Part shown: piece by piece, positions 41,177-53,499 of the stretch
Numbering within the stretch: position 1 is the first letter of the stretch
Layout: every line of letters starts with the position of its first letter
DNA from: Paraniabella hibiscisoli
GTDB lineage: Bacteria > Bacteroidota > Bacteroidia > Chitinophagales > Chitinophagaceae
Length of the DNA stretch: 64,000 nucleotides
Assembly: GCF_022512515.1 (NCBI RefSeq)
Contig: NZ_JAKWBK010000001.1
Span: forward strand, 3,100,001-3,164,000
Reading direction: 5' to 3'
Made by a program: the position numbers and the translations under genes
Notes under the pieces: generated by a model
Databases searched by the model: none
What the model was told of the DNA's origin: nothing
Seen by the model: only the letters and a program-made list of their open reading frames with translations

Positions 41177-42114
41177 ATGATACGATATGAATTTTTTACG
41201 GTTGGTTTGTCTTTGCTTTGTTTAAGTGCCTTAGCACAGCAAACGGCTTTTGAAAAATACCAACAAAAAATTCCCGGTTCTGCAGTTCAGTTTGAAATGG
41301 TTCCTGTAAAAGCAGGCAGCTTTTTGATGGGGAGTGGCAAGGCCGCAGATGAAAAGCCACACCAGGTTAGCCTCAGTGCTTTTTGGATGGGTGCGCGCGA
41401 AGTGACACATGATGAGTTCGCTTTATACCTGAACGATGAGACCTATGCCGAGAACAGCACAGTAGATGCCATAACACGCCCTTCGCGTCCTTATATAGAA
41501 ATGACATTAGGAATGGGCAAGGAGGGCGGATTCCCGGCTAATAGTATGAAGCAGCATGGAGCTTTGATGTATTGCAAATGGCTATACGAAAAACAGGAGT
41601 ATTTTACCGTTTGCCCACAGAGGCTGAATGGGAGTATGCCTGCAAAGCGGGTACTCAAACAACTTACTTTTTCGGAAACGACAGTGCCCGGCTGAAAGAT
41701 TATGCCTGGTATGGCGCCAACAGCGATCAAAAGTATCATCAAACAGGTTTGAAGAAGCCCAATCCATGGGGCTTCTATGATATGCTGGGCAATGTGCAGG
41801 AATGGGTATTAGATCAATATGCAGCTGATACCTATAACACAAGAGGCAAGACCAGCCAGGATCCCGTGGTGATACCCACTACCCGGCATCCGCTGGTCGT
41901 AAGGGGTGGTCATTACAGCGACCCGGCAAAGTCCCTTCGAAGCTCTAAAAGAACATCTTCGGATCTTGTATGGAACCGACGGGATCCGCAAATTCCTAAA
42001 AGTAAGTGGTGGAATGCCGATGCTCCCTTTGTGGGCTTCCGTTTAGTGAGGCCACTGGTGCAACCACCCAAAGAGAATATTGACAAATTTTTTGAAACCT
42101 ACCTGGGTCTTTAA
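41177..42114 (+). CDS. SUMF1/formylglycine-generating-enzyme-like secreted protein, one frameshift
   Basis: The signal peptide is FFTVGLSLLCLSALAQQ. The SUMF1 fold is shown by FEMVPVKAGSFLMGSGKAAD, WMGAREVTHDEFALYLND, FYRLPTEAEWEYACKAGTQT, WGFYDMLGNVQEWVLDQY, VVRGGHYSDPAKSLRSSKR and DAPFVGFRLVRP. The frame breaks near 41595 (AAAAACAGG), joining WLYEKTG to VFYRLPTEAEWEYACKAG. I do not see the active-site cysteine pair of true sulfatase-modifying enzymes, and no sulfatase gene is nearby, so a modified, perhaps carbohydrate-binding, role is more likely. Confidence 0.82.
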
Positions 42115-42160
42115 ATCACCATTCTAAATATTATTATCACAATCAATTAAATAAACAACG

Positions 42161-43480
42161 ATGGACAATACAACTTCACGCAGAAAATTTGTACAGCAAA
42201 CAGGTTTGCTTGCCGGCGGTTTAGTGGCTGCTCCGCTTTTAAGCAACGCCAACTTTTTTCAGGCGCTGCCGGTGTTATAAAGATTGCTTTAATAGGCTGT
42301 GGTGGCCGTGGTACCGGTGCAGCGCTTCAGGCATTAAGTACCAGCCAGAATGTGCAGCTGGTGGCTATGGCAGATGCTTTTAAAGATCGCCTGGATGATT
42401 GTTATAAATCCATAACCGGCAACCTGGCTGAATCGGGTATCAATGCCAGCAAAGTAAATGTGCCTGAAGAGAGAAAGTTTACCGGCTTTAATGCTTATGA
42501 AAAGGCAATCGCTTTGGCCGATGTGGTGTTATTGACAACGCCTCCCGGTTTTAGACCAATCCACTTTGAAGCGGCTGTAAAGCAGGGAAAACACGTGTTT
42601 ATGGAGAAGCCCGTTGCTACCGATCCCGCTGGTATCAAGAAAGTGTTGGATATGGCCCAGGTAGCCAAACAAAAGAAGCTAAATGTGGTGGTAGGATTGC
42701 AAAGGAGATATCAAAACTCTTACCGGGCGCTGTATAAAAATAAAGACCTCATTGGTGATATTACTTCGGCGCAGGCCTGGTGGAACAATGATGGCGTTTG
42801 GGTAAAAGAACGCCAACCCAATCAAACAGAAATGGAATACCAGATGCGTAACTGGTATTATTTTAACTGGCTTTGTGGTGACCATATTGTAGAGCAGCAT
42901 GTGCATAATATAGATGTGGTGAATTGGTTTAAGAATGCTTACCCGGTTAAAGCGCAGGGACTGGGAGGACGCCAGGTACGTACGGATAAAAAGTATGGAG
43001 AAATATATGATCACCATTTCGTAGAGTTTCATTATGCTGATGGCAGTATTTTAAATAGTCAATGCCGCCATATTCCACGTACCATGAGTAAGGTTGATGA
43101 ACTGCTTATTGGAACGAAGGGTAAGATTTACGGGGATGCAGCTGTGATCAAAGATCATAAAGGAAATACTCTTTTCGCGTTTGATAAAAAAGGCGAAAAC
43201 AATCCTTACCAGGCAGAACATGACGAGCTGTTTGCAGCCGTTGCTAAGGGAGAATATGTTCTGGGATGCTGAATATGGTGCTAAAAGCACGCTTACCGGT
43301 ATTATTGGTCGTATGGCAACTTATAGCGGAGAAGTGATCGATTTTGAAAAAGCACTGAATAGCGGTATCGACCTGATGCCGAAGAACTATAGCTTTGATG
43401 CCGATCCGCTGATCATGCCCGATGCCAATGGTATGTATGCGATCGCCACACCAGGCAGAACAAGATATAACGTTTCCTGA
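42161..43480 (+). CDS. Gfo/Idh/MocA-family oxidoreductase with Tat-type signal, two frameshifts
   Basis: The start is ATG 42161 (MDNTTSRRKFVQQTGLLAGG), a twin-arginine signal. The break near 42258 (T-run) joins SNANFF to GVIKIALIGCGGRGTGAALQ, the Rossmann glycine motif. Then follow VVLLTTPPGFRPIHFEAAVK, HVFMEKPVATDPAGIKKVLD (the EKP motif with the catalytic-site lysine) and GLQRRYQNSYRAL. CGDHIVEQHVHNIDVVNWF has the conserved Asp/His positions, and IIGRMATYSGEVIDFEKALN is near the end. A second break near 43260 disturbs AKGEYV...FWDAEYGAKSTL. These exported members usually act on sugar derivatives with tightly bound NAD (established for related Bacteroidota proteins). It ends PUL 1. Confidence 0.85.
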
Positions 43481-43498
43481 TTATTACTGATAAGCTAA

Positions 43499-44165
43499 AA
43501 AGAGCTGTCTCAAAAGCATTTGAGGCGGTTTTTCCATTTTGTGTCTATTAGGCTGTGAGATTTTTCAAATTTTCTTTTTTAATGGCTGAGATAAGGTTTA
43601 TAAGACAACCAATGCCTTTTATGCGGCTTGTTTTGTTGTTTTTGAGCGATATTGGGCTTTTGTGAGTTTTTACAGGTTGTGTGCCAGCGCTATCAGCCCC
43701 GTTTCTATCAATACTTTTTCCATTCCTTTTAGCATAAAGCGCCTAAAGCCCTTGTTATCCTTGATATTGGCAAATACAGGTTCTACATCTGCACAGCGGT
43801 TCTTTCGCCTGGCGATTCCTTCGGGACTTCGCAACCGTTCAGCTGCCTGCTGTTTTAAGGTTCGTAGCCGATGATTCACTTCTACTACCCGGTTACCTTT
43901 TTGCCCGTGACACATTCCACGTAAAGGACAGTCATTGCAGTCAGCTGCCCGGTAGCGGGTGATCGTTTGTTCATAACCGCTTCTGTTGGTTGTTTTATAA
44001 GTGCCCGCTTTACGCATGTGCTGGCCCATAGGACATAGGATATAATCCTGATCGCTATTACAGTAAAGCTGTTATGCTTGCTTTGTTGCTCTTTATCAAA
44101 GTAATTGTATTTTGCAAAAGCCGGCAGTATCGGGTGGATCAGACGTTGGCGCGGAGGCTGTTTTG
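43499..44165 (-). mobile_element. Remnant of IS1182-like insertion sequence (C-terminal transposase part)
   Basis: The minus strand encodes the end of a DDE transposase. YNYFDKEQQSKHNSFTV is followed, after a break near 44065, by SDQDYILCPMGQHMRKAG. Then ADCNDCPLRGMCHGQKGNRV (cysteine cluster), NHRLRTLKQQAAERLRSPEG, RRKNRCADVEPVFANIKDNK (the catalytic Glu in DVEPVF) and GFRRFMLKGMEKVLIETGLI complete the C-terminal third. This text is typical of IS1182-family transposases, but only about 170 of some 500 residues remain. GAGCTGTCTCAAA near 43502 may be the right terminal repeat; no matching left end is visible. The element is inactive and marks the border between PUL 1 and RHS locus 2. Confidence 0.75.
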
Positions 44166-44376
44166 ATTTAATAATAGAACTCTGGAATGACTTTTATGGT
44201 AGAAACCGATGGCTTCTCGTTTGGCGCTGAGGAATGTTTCGGATAAAGTTACATTGTTCGAAGAAGTGGCGGCAGAAGAGCAGAGGATAGAAACAATAGG
44301 GATATCAAAAAGTGATCAGGATGTCAATTTGAGTCATCGATTCGCCTTCTATGACATGACAGGAAGGGAAGTGTAA

Positions 44377-44965
44377 AGCAGTGGACAATGCGATTTTTTG
44401 TAATCATCTCCTAAAACATTTGAAAACTGTTACAGCATTATATGTCAGCCATTTTTTACAATTTACGATAGTATCTGGTATCGCTCGCCCGTAATTCTAA
44501 ATTGTATCATAGTTATGTTGTGAAAGAGTTCTTTTCATAAAAAGTAACAGCCTCACAAGGTAGATAGGTGAGTTGAAATCTCGGCTTTATTGACCCATAA
44601 TAAGGTAAGTGTAGCGGGATTTCATAACACATAACCTTCAATACCTTTACACTAATTTTTTTGTAACATCTCATAAAAATTTTTTCTTTAAGAAATGTGT
44701 CGTATATTTAGTCGTCGCATAACTTTTATGAATTTAAAGCTAGCTTAAACTATAGCGAAACCTGTTCTGAATCATATGCTCCAATTACCTAGGTACGTGT
44801 AACTTTTATGAAAACCTACAAGGTTAGCGTTGAAGGAATAGTTTGTGATCGATGTTTGTGTTGTACAATATTCTTGCCTGGGGCAAGATTCTTATTCTGA
44901 CATCATGTTAGTTTAAAAGTAGCGAAGCTTATTGACCTCTATAACTCTAACTAAAGACACATACC
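44377..44965. other. Intergenic region upstream of RHS locus 2
   Basis: About 590 AT-rich bases without a supported gene. TATATTTA near 44703 resembles a -7 box, and the motif TAACTTTTATGAA occurs twice (near 44728 and 44801). A short frame of 55 codons at 44209-44376, just before this region, reads MASRLALRNVSDKVTLFEEV but has no family match I can name. The promoter for RHS locus 2 is expected in this stretch. Confidence 0.35.
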
Positions 44966-45291
44966 ATGAAGATCATTTTTTGCTGCCTGCTTGTTCTATA
45001 TCAGGTAACGGGTTTGGGACAAAAAAATATCACTGGCACAGAACAATGTAAAATGGCTGCCCGGCAATCCTACCAGTATCTTATAAAGAAATTGAATATT
45101 ACTGAAGCAGCTCAAAAGGACTCCATAAAAAGCATACAGGAAGATTTTTTTGCTCTTCAGCAAAGCTCGATGCAGTAGCTGTTAATTCTAAATCAAGATT
45201 AGCTGGCATGAAAGGCTTGTTACAATTGAGAGAGCAACGGTTGAAAAGATTGCTGACTACTGAGCAATATAAATTAGCTACCAGACAGTAG
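44966..45291 (+). CDS. Small secreted helical protein with LTxxQ-like motif, RHS locus 2, one frameshift
   Basis: Signal peptide MKIIFCCLLVLYQVTGLGQ starts at ATG 44966. The mature part is helical (QKDSIKSIQEDFFALQQ). The frame breaks near 45165; joining gives LDAVAVNSKSRLAGMKGLLQ and REQRLKRLLTTEQYKLATRQ, with LTTEQ near the end. The joined length is about 107 aa. It matches the small protein of RHS locus 1 (4997-5434) in signal, helical content and LTxxQ-like ending, although the position differs: here it comes first in the operon. Confidence 0.6.
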
Positions 45292-45354
45292 TCTAATTAA
45301 CGTAGATAGTAAAGTATTAATTGTTGCTAACCGGCGACTAATTACTGTCTGCCT

Positions 45355-48300
45355 ATGTCTTTTAACGAACAATTGCAAATAAATTATAACCATGAAATAT
45401 TTCTTTTTACCTGCTGCCTGTTATCGATGCTATCGTACCCAATCTTTGCTCAGAGACCTAATGTTACCCCTGTTACGCCCACTTCAGCATCGCTATTTAA
45501 GTCTCTGGACTTCTCAATGAGCATGACAAGTGGCGTTCCTAATATATCTATTCCACTTTATTCAATTGATGTAGGAGGTCTTGAAATACCTATAGATTTA
45601 TCTTATCAGGCTGGCGGTATAAAAATTAATGAACGTTCCGGCCGGTATGGCCTCGGCTGGTCGTTAAGCTGTGATCTGCAAATTACCAGGAGTATTAACG
45701 GTATTGATGACTTTGGTCCGGGAGGATATTTTAATAACAACCTGATTACCGGTTTCCTTGGTTATACTTATCCTGGATATCCTTTGCCACCACACGATAA
45801 TACAACGGCCGGCCATTTAAATGCGTACAAGATCGGAACCGGGCAGGTAGACGGGCAGCCCGACAGGTTTGCTTACAAATTGGCTAATAAATCAGGCGCA
45901 TTTTACTTTCTTAAAAATGGCCCCTCCTATCGCATCGTTCCTGTGCCTTTCAGCAACATAAAGATCGTATTTGATAACGGTCAGTTTGTTATAACAGATA
46001 CAGATGGCACTACATATTATTATGGTCAGCAGGGTGCCGTAGATGAATCATACCTTACCACTATGGGTAAAGAAATAAGTAAGGGAAATGTGGTTACATG
46101 GAAATGCCTGCGTATAACAGCCCCAAATGGTGCCGACGATGTGTATTTTACCTATGAAACTGAAGACCCGCAACAAGTAATTTCGTATAGCGATCGTTTT
46201 GATTTGTTTACTAATGATGATCCTTGCCAGGTACGGCCGTATTATACCGCGATATCGCCTGATGTAACGGTGCATACAACCTTACCTGCACTGTTAAATA
46301 ATATTCCTTTCTATAAACTGTCTACTCCCAAATACAGGTCAGTGACGGCTGGTACTGCTTTGAACAGCAAGGATTCGTTTCATATATTGTATTGGAATGG
46401 AATGAATGTGCTCAGCAAAAAAGCGCTGGTAGATCAGGATAATTCATCTGTAACGATGAGTGGTCTTGTAAAAGGCCTGTCTATTAAGGATATTACATTT
46501 CGTGGAGGAAAGGTCGCATTCTCTGGTACATCTGAAAAGCTTAGCAGTTTAAGTATTTACGATGAAACGCAAACATTGGTTCGGTCGGTAGGATTATATC
46601 ACTCTCATGTTGATGAAGATAATGTAAGAACCAATTATCTGGACTCTGTGCATATAGGCCTGGGCAGTAATGTAGAAAAGTATGCCTTTTTATATAACAG
46701 TAAAATGAGTTTTGGTGGCCATTTGAAAGGTAACGACAGCTGGGGGTACCGCAATAATAATACGGTCAATGCAATATGGGGACATAATCAAAATACCATT
46801 CCTTTTACGTTGACCCAGAGAGATCGTTTTTATTATGACACAGATCCCTTTTCGGGGTGTACCCAATTTTACCCGGATGTAGAGTTTGGTTTTGGTAACG
46901 ATGACTATATGGTAGATTACCCTGATGAGCAGGCAATGTTACAGGGCGTTTTAAAGAGAATCATCTATCCGACAGGAGGCTTTGTGGATTTTGCTTTTGA
47001 AGCCAATAAATACCTGGAAACCTTTAACGGTAACCTGCATGCTTCTGACCTTCCGTTGTTGGGCGGCGGTCTGCGTGTAAAAAGCATCAGTTACTTTAAC
47101 CCCGAAAATACGGTGCCCGAAACACAGCGTATCTTTAAATACGGGGAGCTCGAAGATGGAACCGGTATCGCAAAGCTAAAACCAAAATTTGTAGAAGAAC
47201 CTTATAAATATTATTTCGCCCCGGAAAAAGAAAAATCATCCGTATACTATTTAAGGGCACCGTTCACGGATCCAATTTTATATCCTCTAGGTTGTCTTAA
47301 CCGTAATTGCCTGGAGGTTATTACAATTGAGGATAAAACGACTTTCCATCCGTCTTCTTCTCTCAACTATTGGTCAGCAGACGGGCCGCCGGTATATTAC
47401 ACAGCCGTAACAGAATATAAACATGATTATGGCAGGCAATCGGGCAAAACCGTCCATAAGTTTTTTTCACCGGATGATTTTTATGTTGGGGGACCTCAGG
47501 CGCATTTTATGACCGAAAGAGTTATTGAAGGTACCAATATACCAAGACTTAAGGCTGAGGGACTTTATGGTGCTGAAAAAATGGTTGAGCAGTATAGTTA
47601 CAACCTGTCAACTAAAAAATACTTGCTGAAAAACAGGAAAAGTTTTACCTATACACCGTACGTTCAAAATGAGCAGGTAAGAGTCGTTTACGCATACCAA
47701 AAAGTAGCTTACCAGGTGGTGGAAGGGAATTATTCAGGCGGCGAACAGGAGTTGTATAACCACGCACTAGGTTTTGCGGGCAGTTCAGCACCCTCTGAAG
47801 AATTTACCAGTGGAGACTATGGGGTTCCTGTTTTGAAGTTGCTGCTTCAAACAGAAAAGGAAGAGGTATTGGACGAAATCTCTAACCTGACCATTGAAAA
47901 AGAGTATGAATATGCCAGTTTACCGTATATATCGCCAACGACAATAACCACGAAAAATAGTAAGGGGCTTTTGTAAAAACAAACTACAAATATCCGTACA
48001 ATTACTCTGATCCTGTTCATCAGGGCATGGTTGCCAAAAATATTATTGCTCCGCTGATTGAAGAAACCACATCGATCAATGAAAATGGAGCGGGTTACCA
48101 GGAGCAGGAGAAGACATTTGCTGAGTACCAATATTTCAGCACCGGCTTTGGCTTTTATGCGCTGGCAGCTGTAAAAAAATCGGTAAAAGGTGCGCCCTAT
48201 GAAGTAGAAACAACTATTGACCAGTACGATCAGTACGCTAATATTTTACAAAAGACCAGTGAGGGAGGTGACCGGGTGGCTTACCTGTGGGGTTATAATG

Positions 48301-49177
48301 GCCGGTATTTGGTGGCCGAAGTACAGGGGCTGCTTATTCGGACATACCGGTTGCATACCAATCCCATACTTCTATTTATAACCCTCCTGACGACGCGACG
48401 CTTTCTGGCGTTACCGGTAACCTGCGAGCGCATTTTGCCACAGATGAGGTAATGGTAAACACTTATACTTATAAGCGACTGGTAGGTATGACGAGGAGTA
48501 TTGATTTTGCGGGTAGGACCAGCTTCTATGATTACGATGGTTTTGGCAGGCTGAAGGATATTAAAGATGATGGCGGTGCCGTTGTAAAGCATTTTGATTA
48601 TAAGTATGCTGATTTCCTTTACCACCGGATTTTTAACAATTTTTATGTGAATATGCCAGTAATGCGATCGCATAATATGATTGTTGGCGGCACAGTGGAA
48701 GTATACAATACGCAGATAGAAGGCGGCCAGTATCATGGCAATATCCTGAATAGCGCTGACGATGCGGCCCGCGCTGCGGTAAATGGTATGGCAGTGAACC
48801 AAACCGTTACCCCGGGACCCGCGACGGCTGGCCTGACCAGGATATCTTTTAGTGGAATGTATATGCCATTTTTACCTAACCCCAGTCTGGTAGAGGTAGA
48901 TCTTATACAGGATGGTCATGTAGTTTATACAGTGGAATTGCCTTATAATAATTATTACTCTAATCCGATAGCTGAATTTACCCTGCATATCCCCGAAGGA
49001 ATTTATAGGGTAAGCGTAAGGCCTGTAAACAATTTGTTTAACTACAATTACAGTCTCTTTATTGATTACAGGAGGTATGATCTTGATAACAGTAGCTTCG
49101 AGTATTTCAAAACCGGCGATTTTCTGAATTTCGAAGCCGGTAAGTCTTATTCCATATCGGCGATGTTTAATTCATAG
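45355..49177 (+). CDS. Large RHS-locus shell-type surface protein, locus 2, frameshifted
   Basis: The true start is probably ATG 45392 (MKYFFL...), with one base missing before TCCLLSMLSYPIFAQRPNVT; the frame from 45355 lacks a clean signal peptide. The opening TSGVPNISIPLYSIDVGGLE, IPIDLSYQAGGIKINERSGR, YGLGWSLSC is the hallmark of SpvB-like RHS shell proteins in Bacteroidota. Breaks near 47976 and 48340 separate three pieces that read on as KTNYKYPYNYSDPVHQGM and IPVAYQSHTSIYNPPDDATL. YD-type text (MTRSIDFAGRTSFYDYDGFG) lies near 48490, and a beta-sandwich ends the protein. No DUF5977 domain is seen, unlike locus 1. It precedes the RHS protein by 155 bp. Confidence 0.8.
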
Positions 49178-49332
49178 GGGCAAATGAAAAATTCTGCTGG
49201 TGCGTCGTGATTTTTATAAGAAATCGAGGTTCGATAATCAGAGCCCGTTAACGCTGTCTAAAATCTATGCCACAAAGAGCAGGGTATACTTAGCCGATCG
49301 AAGCCAGCCCTGAAACACATAAAAGTAAACAA

Positions 49333-52300
49333 ATGAAAAGCAATAAAGTCTCTACAATACTGCATTGCATATGCCTGCTACTGGCTCCTGTAACGGCAAT
49401 TTTTGCCCAGGCGCCTGGCAATCTTCCTGTGTACAGCAGTAATACCCCTGTAAACTACACACGAAGCTGGACGGCTACGGTACCCGTCACCAACCCTGTT
49501 ACACTGGCAACCGGGAACATGCTTCAGGCCAAAGAGGTTACCCAATATATCGATGGACTGGGCAGGCCTCTGCAATCCGTAATTAAAAAGGGCTCGCTGG
49601 CAACCACAGATGCTGCTAATAGCAGTGGCAGCGATACCGCCGCTGCGGCAGACCTGGTGACCCCGGTATTGTACGATGCTTACGGGCGGGAGGCTTATAC
49701 CTTCCTGCCTTTTGTAGCTAATACTGCCGGTGGTAACAGCTCAGTAAGGGACGGCCTGTTTAAAACCAATCCTTATGCGCAACAGGACCAGTTTGCAGCC
49801 GCGCAATACAACAGTCAGTGGACAGACGCAGGCTACGCCTATTCCCAGACAATGTTTGAAGCCTCCCCGTTAAATCGTGTGCTGGAGCAGTTTGCTCCAG
49901 GGGCCAATTGGGCCGGTACAGCTACCCAAAGCAGCGAAGCCAGCCGCCATAGTATAAAATCAAAATACTGGATTAATACCGTAGCCGACGATGTGAAGGT
50001 GTGGCATATTACTGATGGCAGTTTGGGCGTACCTATCGCCAGTAGCTACACCGTCGCCGGCACGTATGTTCAGGGCGAATTGATTAAGACGGCTACTGTG
50101 GATGAGCAAGGAAAACAGGTGATCGAGTTTAAAGATAAGCAGGGCCAGTTGGTACTAAAGAAAGTACAGCTTTCAGCTGCGGCAGACGATGGGAGCGGTA
50201 GCGGTCACACAGGATGGATATGCACATACTATCTCTACGATAACCTCGGCAATTTAAGATGCGTGGTACAGCCGGAAGGCGTGAGGACTTTATCGCAAAA
50301 CAGCTGGAGCTTTACGTCGACGATGCTTGCCGAGCAATGTTTTCGATATGAATACGATGAGCGCAACCGGATGGTAATTAAGAAAGTGCCCGGCACCGCT
50401 GAGGTGGTTATGGTATATGATGTAAGGAACCGCCTGGTGATGACCCAGGATGGAAACCTGCGCGGTCAGAACCTGTGGAACTATACTCTTTACGATAACC
50501 TGAACCGGGCGGTCAAAACCGGCATTTTTCAGATGCCAATGGGCCGACCAGCCACTGGGCAACAGCGCGTAGCAAAAGTGGCAATAATGCCGCTATCCAA
50601 TACCCTGAACCGGGGATGCTGACCGGGGTTAGTCCGCTTACCGAAACTTTTTACGATAGCTACAGTTGGATTACCGAAAGAGGGATTACGGCTATAGACG
50701 CCGACTATAGCAATTTGCACGACAGTTATTTTTATAATAGTAACGTTGGTGATAATAGCGGTTTCCCATACCAGCAACAGAACATAAAAGATAGCCGCAC
50801 CAAGGGAATGATAACGGGTACACGCACTAATGTGCTGGGCACTACCACTTATATTACCACCCTTACCATTTACGACGACCAGGCCCGCCCTATACAGGTT
50901 AAAACTGTTAACGCAACAGCTGGTGTGGATATTACTACCACCCAGTACAGCTGGAGTGGCCAGCCGCTTACGGTAGTAAGCAGGCAGGAGAAAGCAGATG
51001 CAGGCGCTATACCTATTACAAGGGTTAACAGGTACACTTACGACGCATTGGGCCGGGTTACGCAAATCACTCAAAATACGATCGAACATAATAGCAGTAT
51101 CCAAAGTGGCGACATTGTGCTGGCCCAAAACCAATACGATGCATTAGGGCAACTGGCCACCAAAAAGCTGGGCATAAACAATGGCACACCTATAGAAAGC
51201 CAGCATTATGATTATAACATCCGTGGCTGGCTACTCGGCGTCAACCGCGGCTATTTAAATGGCAGTTCAACAGGCCATAATTTCGGATTTGATCTGGCCT
51301 ACGACAAACAGGATAATCTTAGCGGCACCACAAATTATGCCAGGGCCCTTTATAATGGCAATATTGCCGGTATGAGCTGGAAGGGTAAAACTGGCTTAGC
51401 GGAGTTAAGGCGATACGACTATGATTACGACGCTGCCAACCGCCTGTTAAAAGGAGATTTCACCGACTTTACCAGCCCCGGCAATAGCACTGGCTACGAC
51501 ATCAAAATGGGCGATGGAGTGACGGCTTCGAGTGCTTACGATCTGAATGGTAATATATTAAAAATGTGGCAGCGGGGACTGGTAAGCGGTACTGGCCAGG
51601 TAATCGATGATTTGACCTATGTGTACCAGGGGAGTAGTAATAAACTGGCCCGTGTTACGGATGCAGCAGCGGCTACTACCGGCCTGGGTGATTTTAACAA
51701 TGGCAGCAACGGAGATGATGATTATGCCTATGATGTTAATGGCAACCTCACGCTGGACAAGAACAAAAATATTAGCAGCATTATATACAATATCCTGAAC
51801 CTTCCTGAAGTCATAACCGTAACAGGTAAGGGCACAATTGCTTATCTTTACGACGCCTCGGGCGTAAAATTGAGTAAAATAGTGAACGAACCCGGTGTGG
51901 GGCAAACTACCACTCAATACCTGGGAGGCTTGATCTTTGAAAACAATGTATTGCAGCATGTATCCACTGCAGAAGGTCGAGCGAGATTAGAATCCGGTGC
52001 CTGGAAGTATGATTACTTTTTAAAGGATTATTTAGGTGATGTGCGGATGATGTTGGCAGATAACGGAGCGGTGTTGGAGGAGATGCATTATTACCCGTTT
52101 GGACTGACGCAAAGAGGAATATCAACAAGCAATCCAACGTATAGCTTACAGAATAAGTATAAGTTTAACGGAGGTAACGAATTACAGACCGGCGAGTTCA
52201 GCGGAGACGTTGGGTTGGAGTTGTATGATGCTGTTAATAGATTGTATGATCCACAATTGGGAAGATTTTGGCAGGTCGATGAGTTTGGGGAAGCTAATGA

Positions 52301-53059
52301 GGAATGGACCACTTTTAATTTTGCAATCAACAATCCTATTAGTTTTAACGATCCTTTTGGTTTGAAAGAAGGCCCGAAACATGTTAAAGAATTAGAAAAC
52401 GTCATGGTATTAGGAGTTAGTGGAGGTTTATGGGGTAAGACAAACTTTTATTACCAGGCGCTAAGAAACGGTGTTAATATTGATATGATCAGCAATAATT
52501 CGATGCGGAAAAGTATGCAGAATATCCGGCGGATTGTTAATGATAGAGAGCGTAGGAATATAGCGACAAGAGAATCTGATGAGATTGTTTTGGAGATTGC
52601 TGTAACTTTTGCTCCGGTAAGCCAATTGCTAAAACTTCGATATTTGCGATATGCAGCACGACTTTTTAATTTTAAACGAGGTAAGGTTGTTGTCAAAGTC
52701 GCGGAAGAAACAGTTGAACATATTGATGAGGTTGCAGTTGTCGCTAAGGAGGAATACAGCTAACCAAAAAGATTTTTGGGCATACATTTACTACTCACGG
52801 AGATGATATGACAAACTTTTTGATTAATAGAGCAAAAGGTTCTGGTATGGCACAAGGTCAATTCTTGAATAATCAAAAAGCAGCTCAATTTATTTTAGAC
52901 AACATTAGTAAAACAGCAAATGGAGCTGTGAATATTCCTATTCCAAAAGGTTTTCCTGCGAGAGTTATTATGCCAGATGGAACATTTAAAGCAGCTACTC
53001 ATATACGACTTGTTCCTGGTGGGGGTGGTGTTAAAACAGCTTATCCATTAATCCTTTAA
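49333..53059 (+). CDS. RHS core protein with C-terminal RNase-type toxin candidate, two frameshifts
   Basis: The signal peptide is STILHCICLLLAPVTAIFAQ. A clear DUF6443 domain follows (KEVTQYIDGLGRPLQSVIKK, LYDAYGREAYTFLPF), then YD repeats. The RHS core is FLKDYLGDVRMMLADNGAVL, MHYYPFGLTQRG, YKFNGGNELQTGEF, LYDAVNRLYDPQLGRFWQVD, ending in NNPISFNDPFGL near 52360. The first break is near 50545; the second, near 52750, separates the core from its tip. The tip reads TKKIFGHTFTTHGDDMTNFL, GQFLNNQKAAQFILDN, IPIPKGFPARVIMPDGTFKA, HIRLVPGGGGVKTAYPLIL. An early His-containing block and a VKTAYP ending fit BECR-fold ribonuclease toxins (inference). An immunity candidate follows 10 bp later. Confidence 0.85.
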
Positions 53060-53069
53060 TTTCTGCCTT

Positions 53070-53438
53070 ATGATACTTAAAAAAGAAATAATCGAACAGC
53101 TTAGTAAGGAGTTATTATTGCCTTATACAGGTACGGAACAGGATTGGGGTATAGAAATGGCAGATTCTAACAGGATTGATGAATTTATTAAGTTCTATAA
53201 GGAAAGTAATTTGTATGATGATAAGAAAATAGCAGTAATGTCTCTTATACTTTCTTCTTATGATGATTTACTAAATGAGAATAATTTGGAAATTGATGAT
53301 AGATGGAACGAAATCAAATCAATATTAAAATATGAAAAGATAATTTTTGTTGACTTGATAGACTATTGGTTGTTGAGTAATGAAGTAGAAAAAGGCAATC
53401 TTTTCCGAATAACACCTCTTATGAGAAATCTAAAATAG
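53070..53438 (+). CDS. Candidate immunity protein for RHS locus 2 toxin
   Basis: A 122-aa soluble, acidic protein with no signal peptide, starting 10 bp after the toxin stop codon. It is helical (IDEFIKFYKESNLYDDKKIA, VMSLILSSYDDLLNENN), with FVDLIDYWLLSNEVEKGNLF and a terminal RITPLMRNL. The YW...ITPLMR ending is, from memory, a recurring feature of small CDI/RHS immunity proteins. Its AT-rich DNA matches that of the toxin tip. A cytoplasmic immunity protein suits an RNase-type toxin that acts inside the cell. Function is inferred from position. Confidence 0.7.
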   Translation: MILKKEIIEQLSKELLLPYTGTEQDWGIEMADSNRIDEFIKFYKESNLYDDKKIAVMSLILSSYDDLLNENNLEIDDRWNEIKSILKYEKIIFVDLIDYWLLSNEVEKGNLFRITPLMRNLK

Positions 53439-53499
53439 AATGAAGTTGTTTATTAGAGTATTGCAGTTTGTTTGAGCTGCATTTGTCACTAATGTAAAA

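Noticed and set aside
44209..44376. Small gene of 55 codons
   Set aside because: The frame looks protein-like but has no signal, no motif and no partner; it lies beside the IS remnant and may be a fragment.
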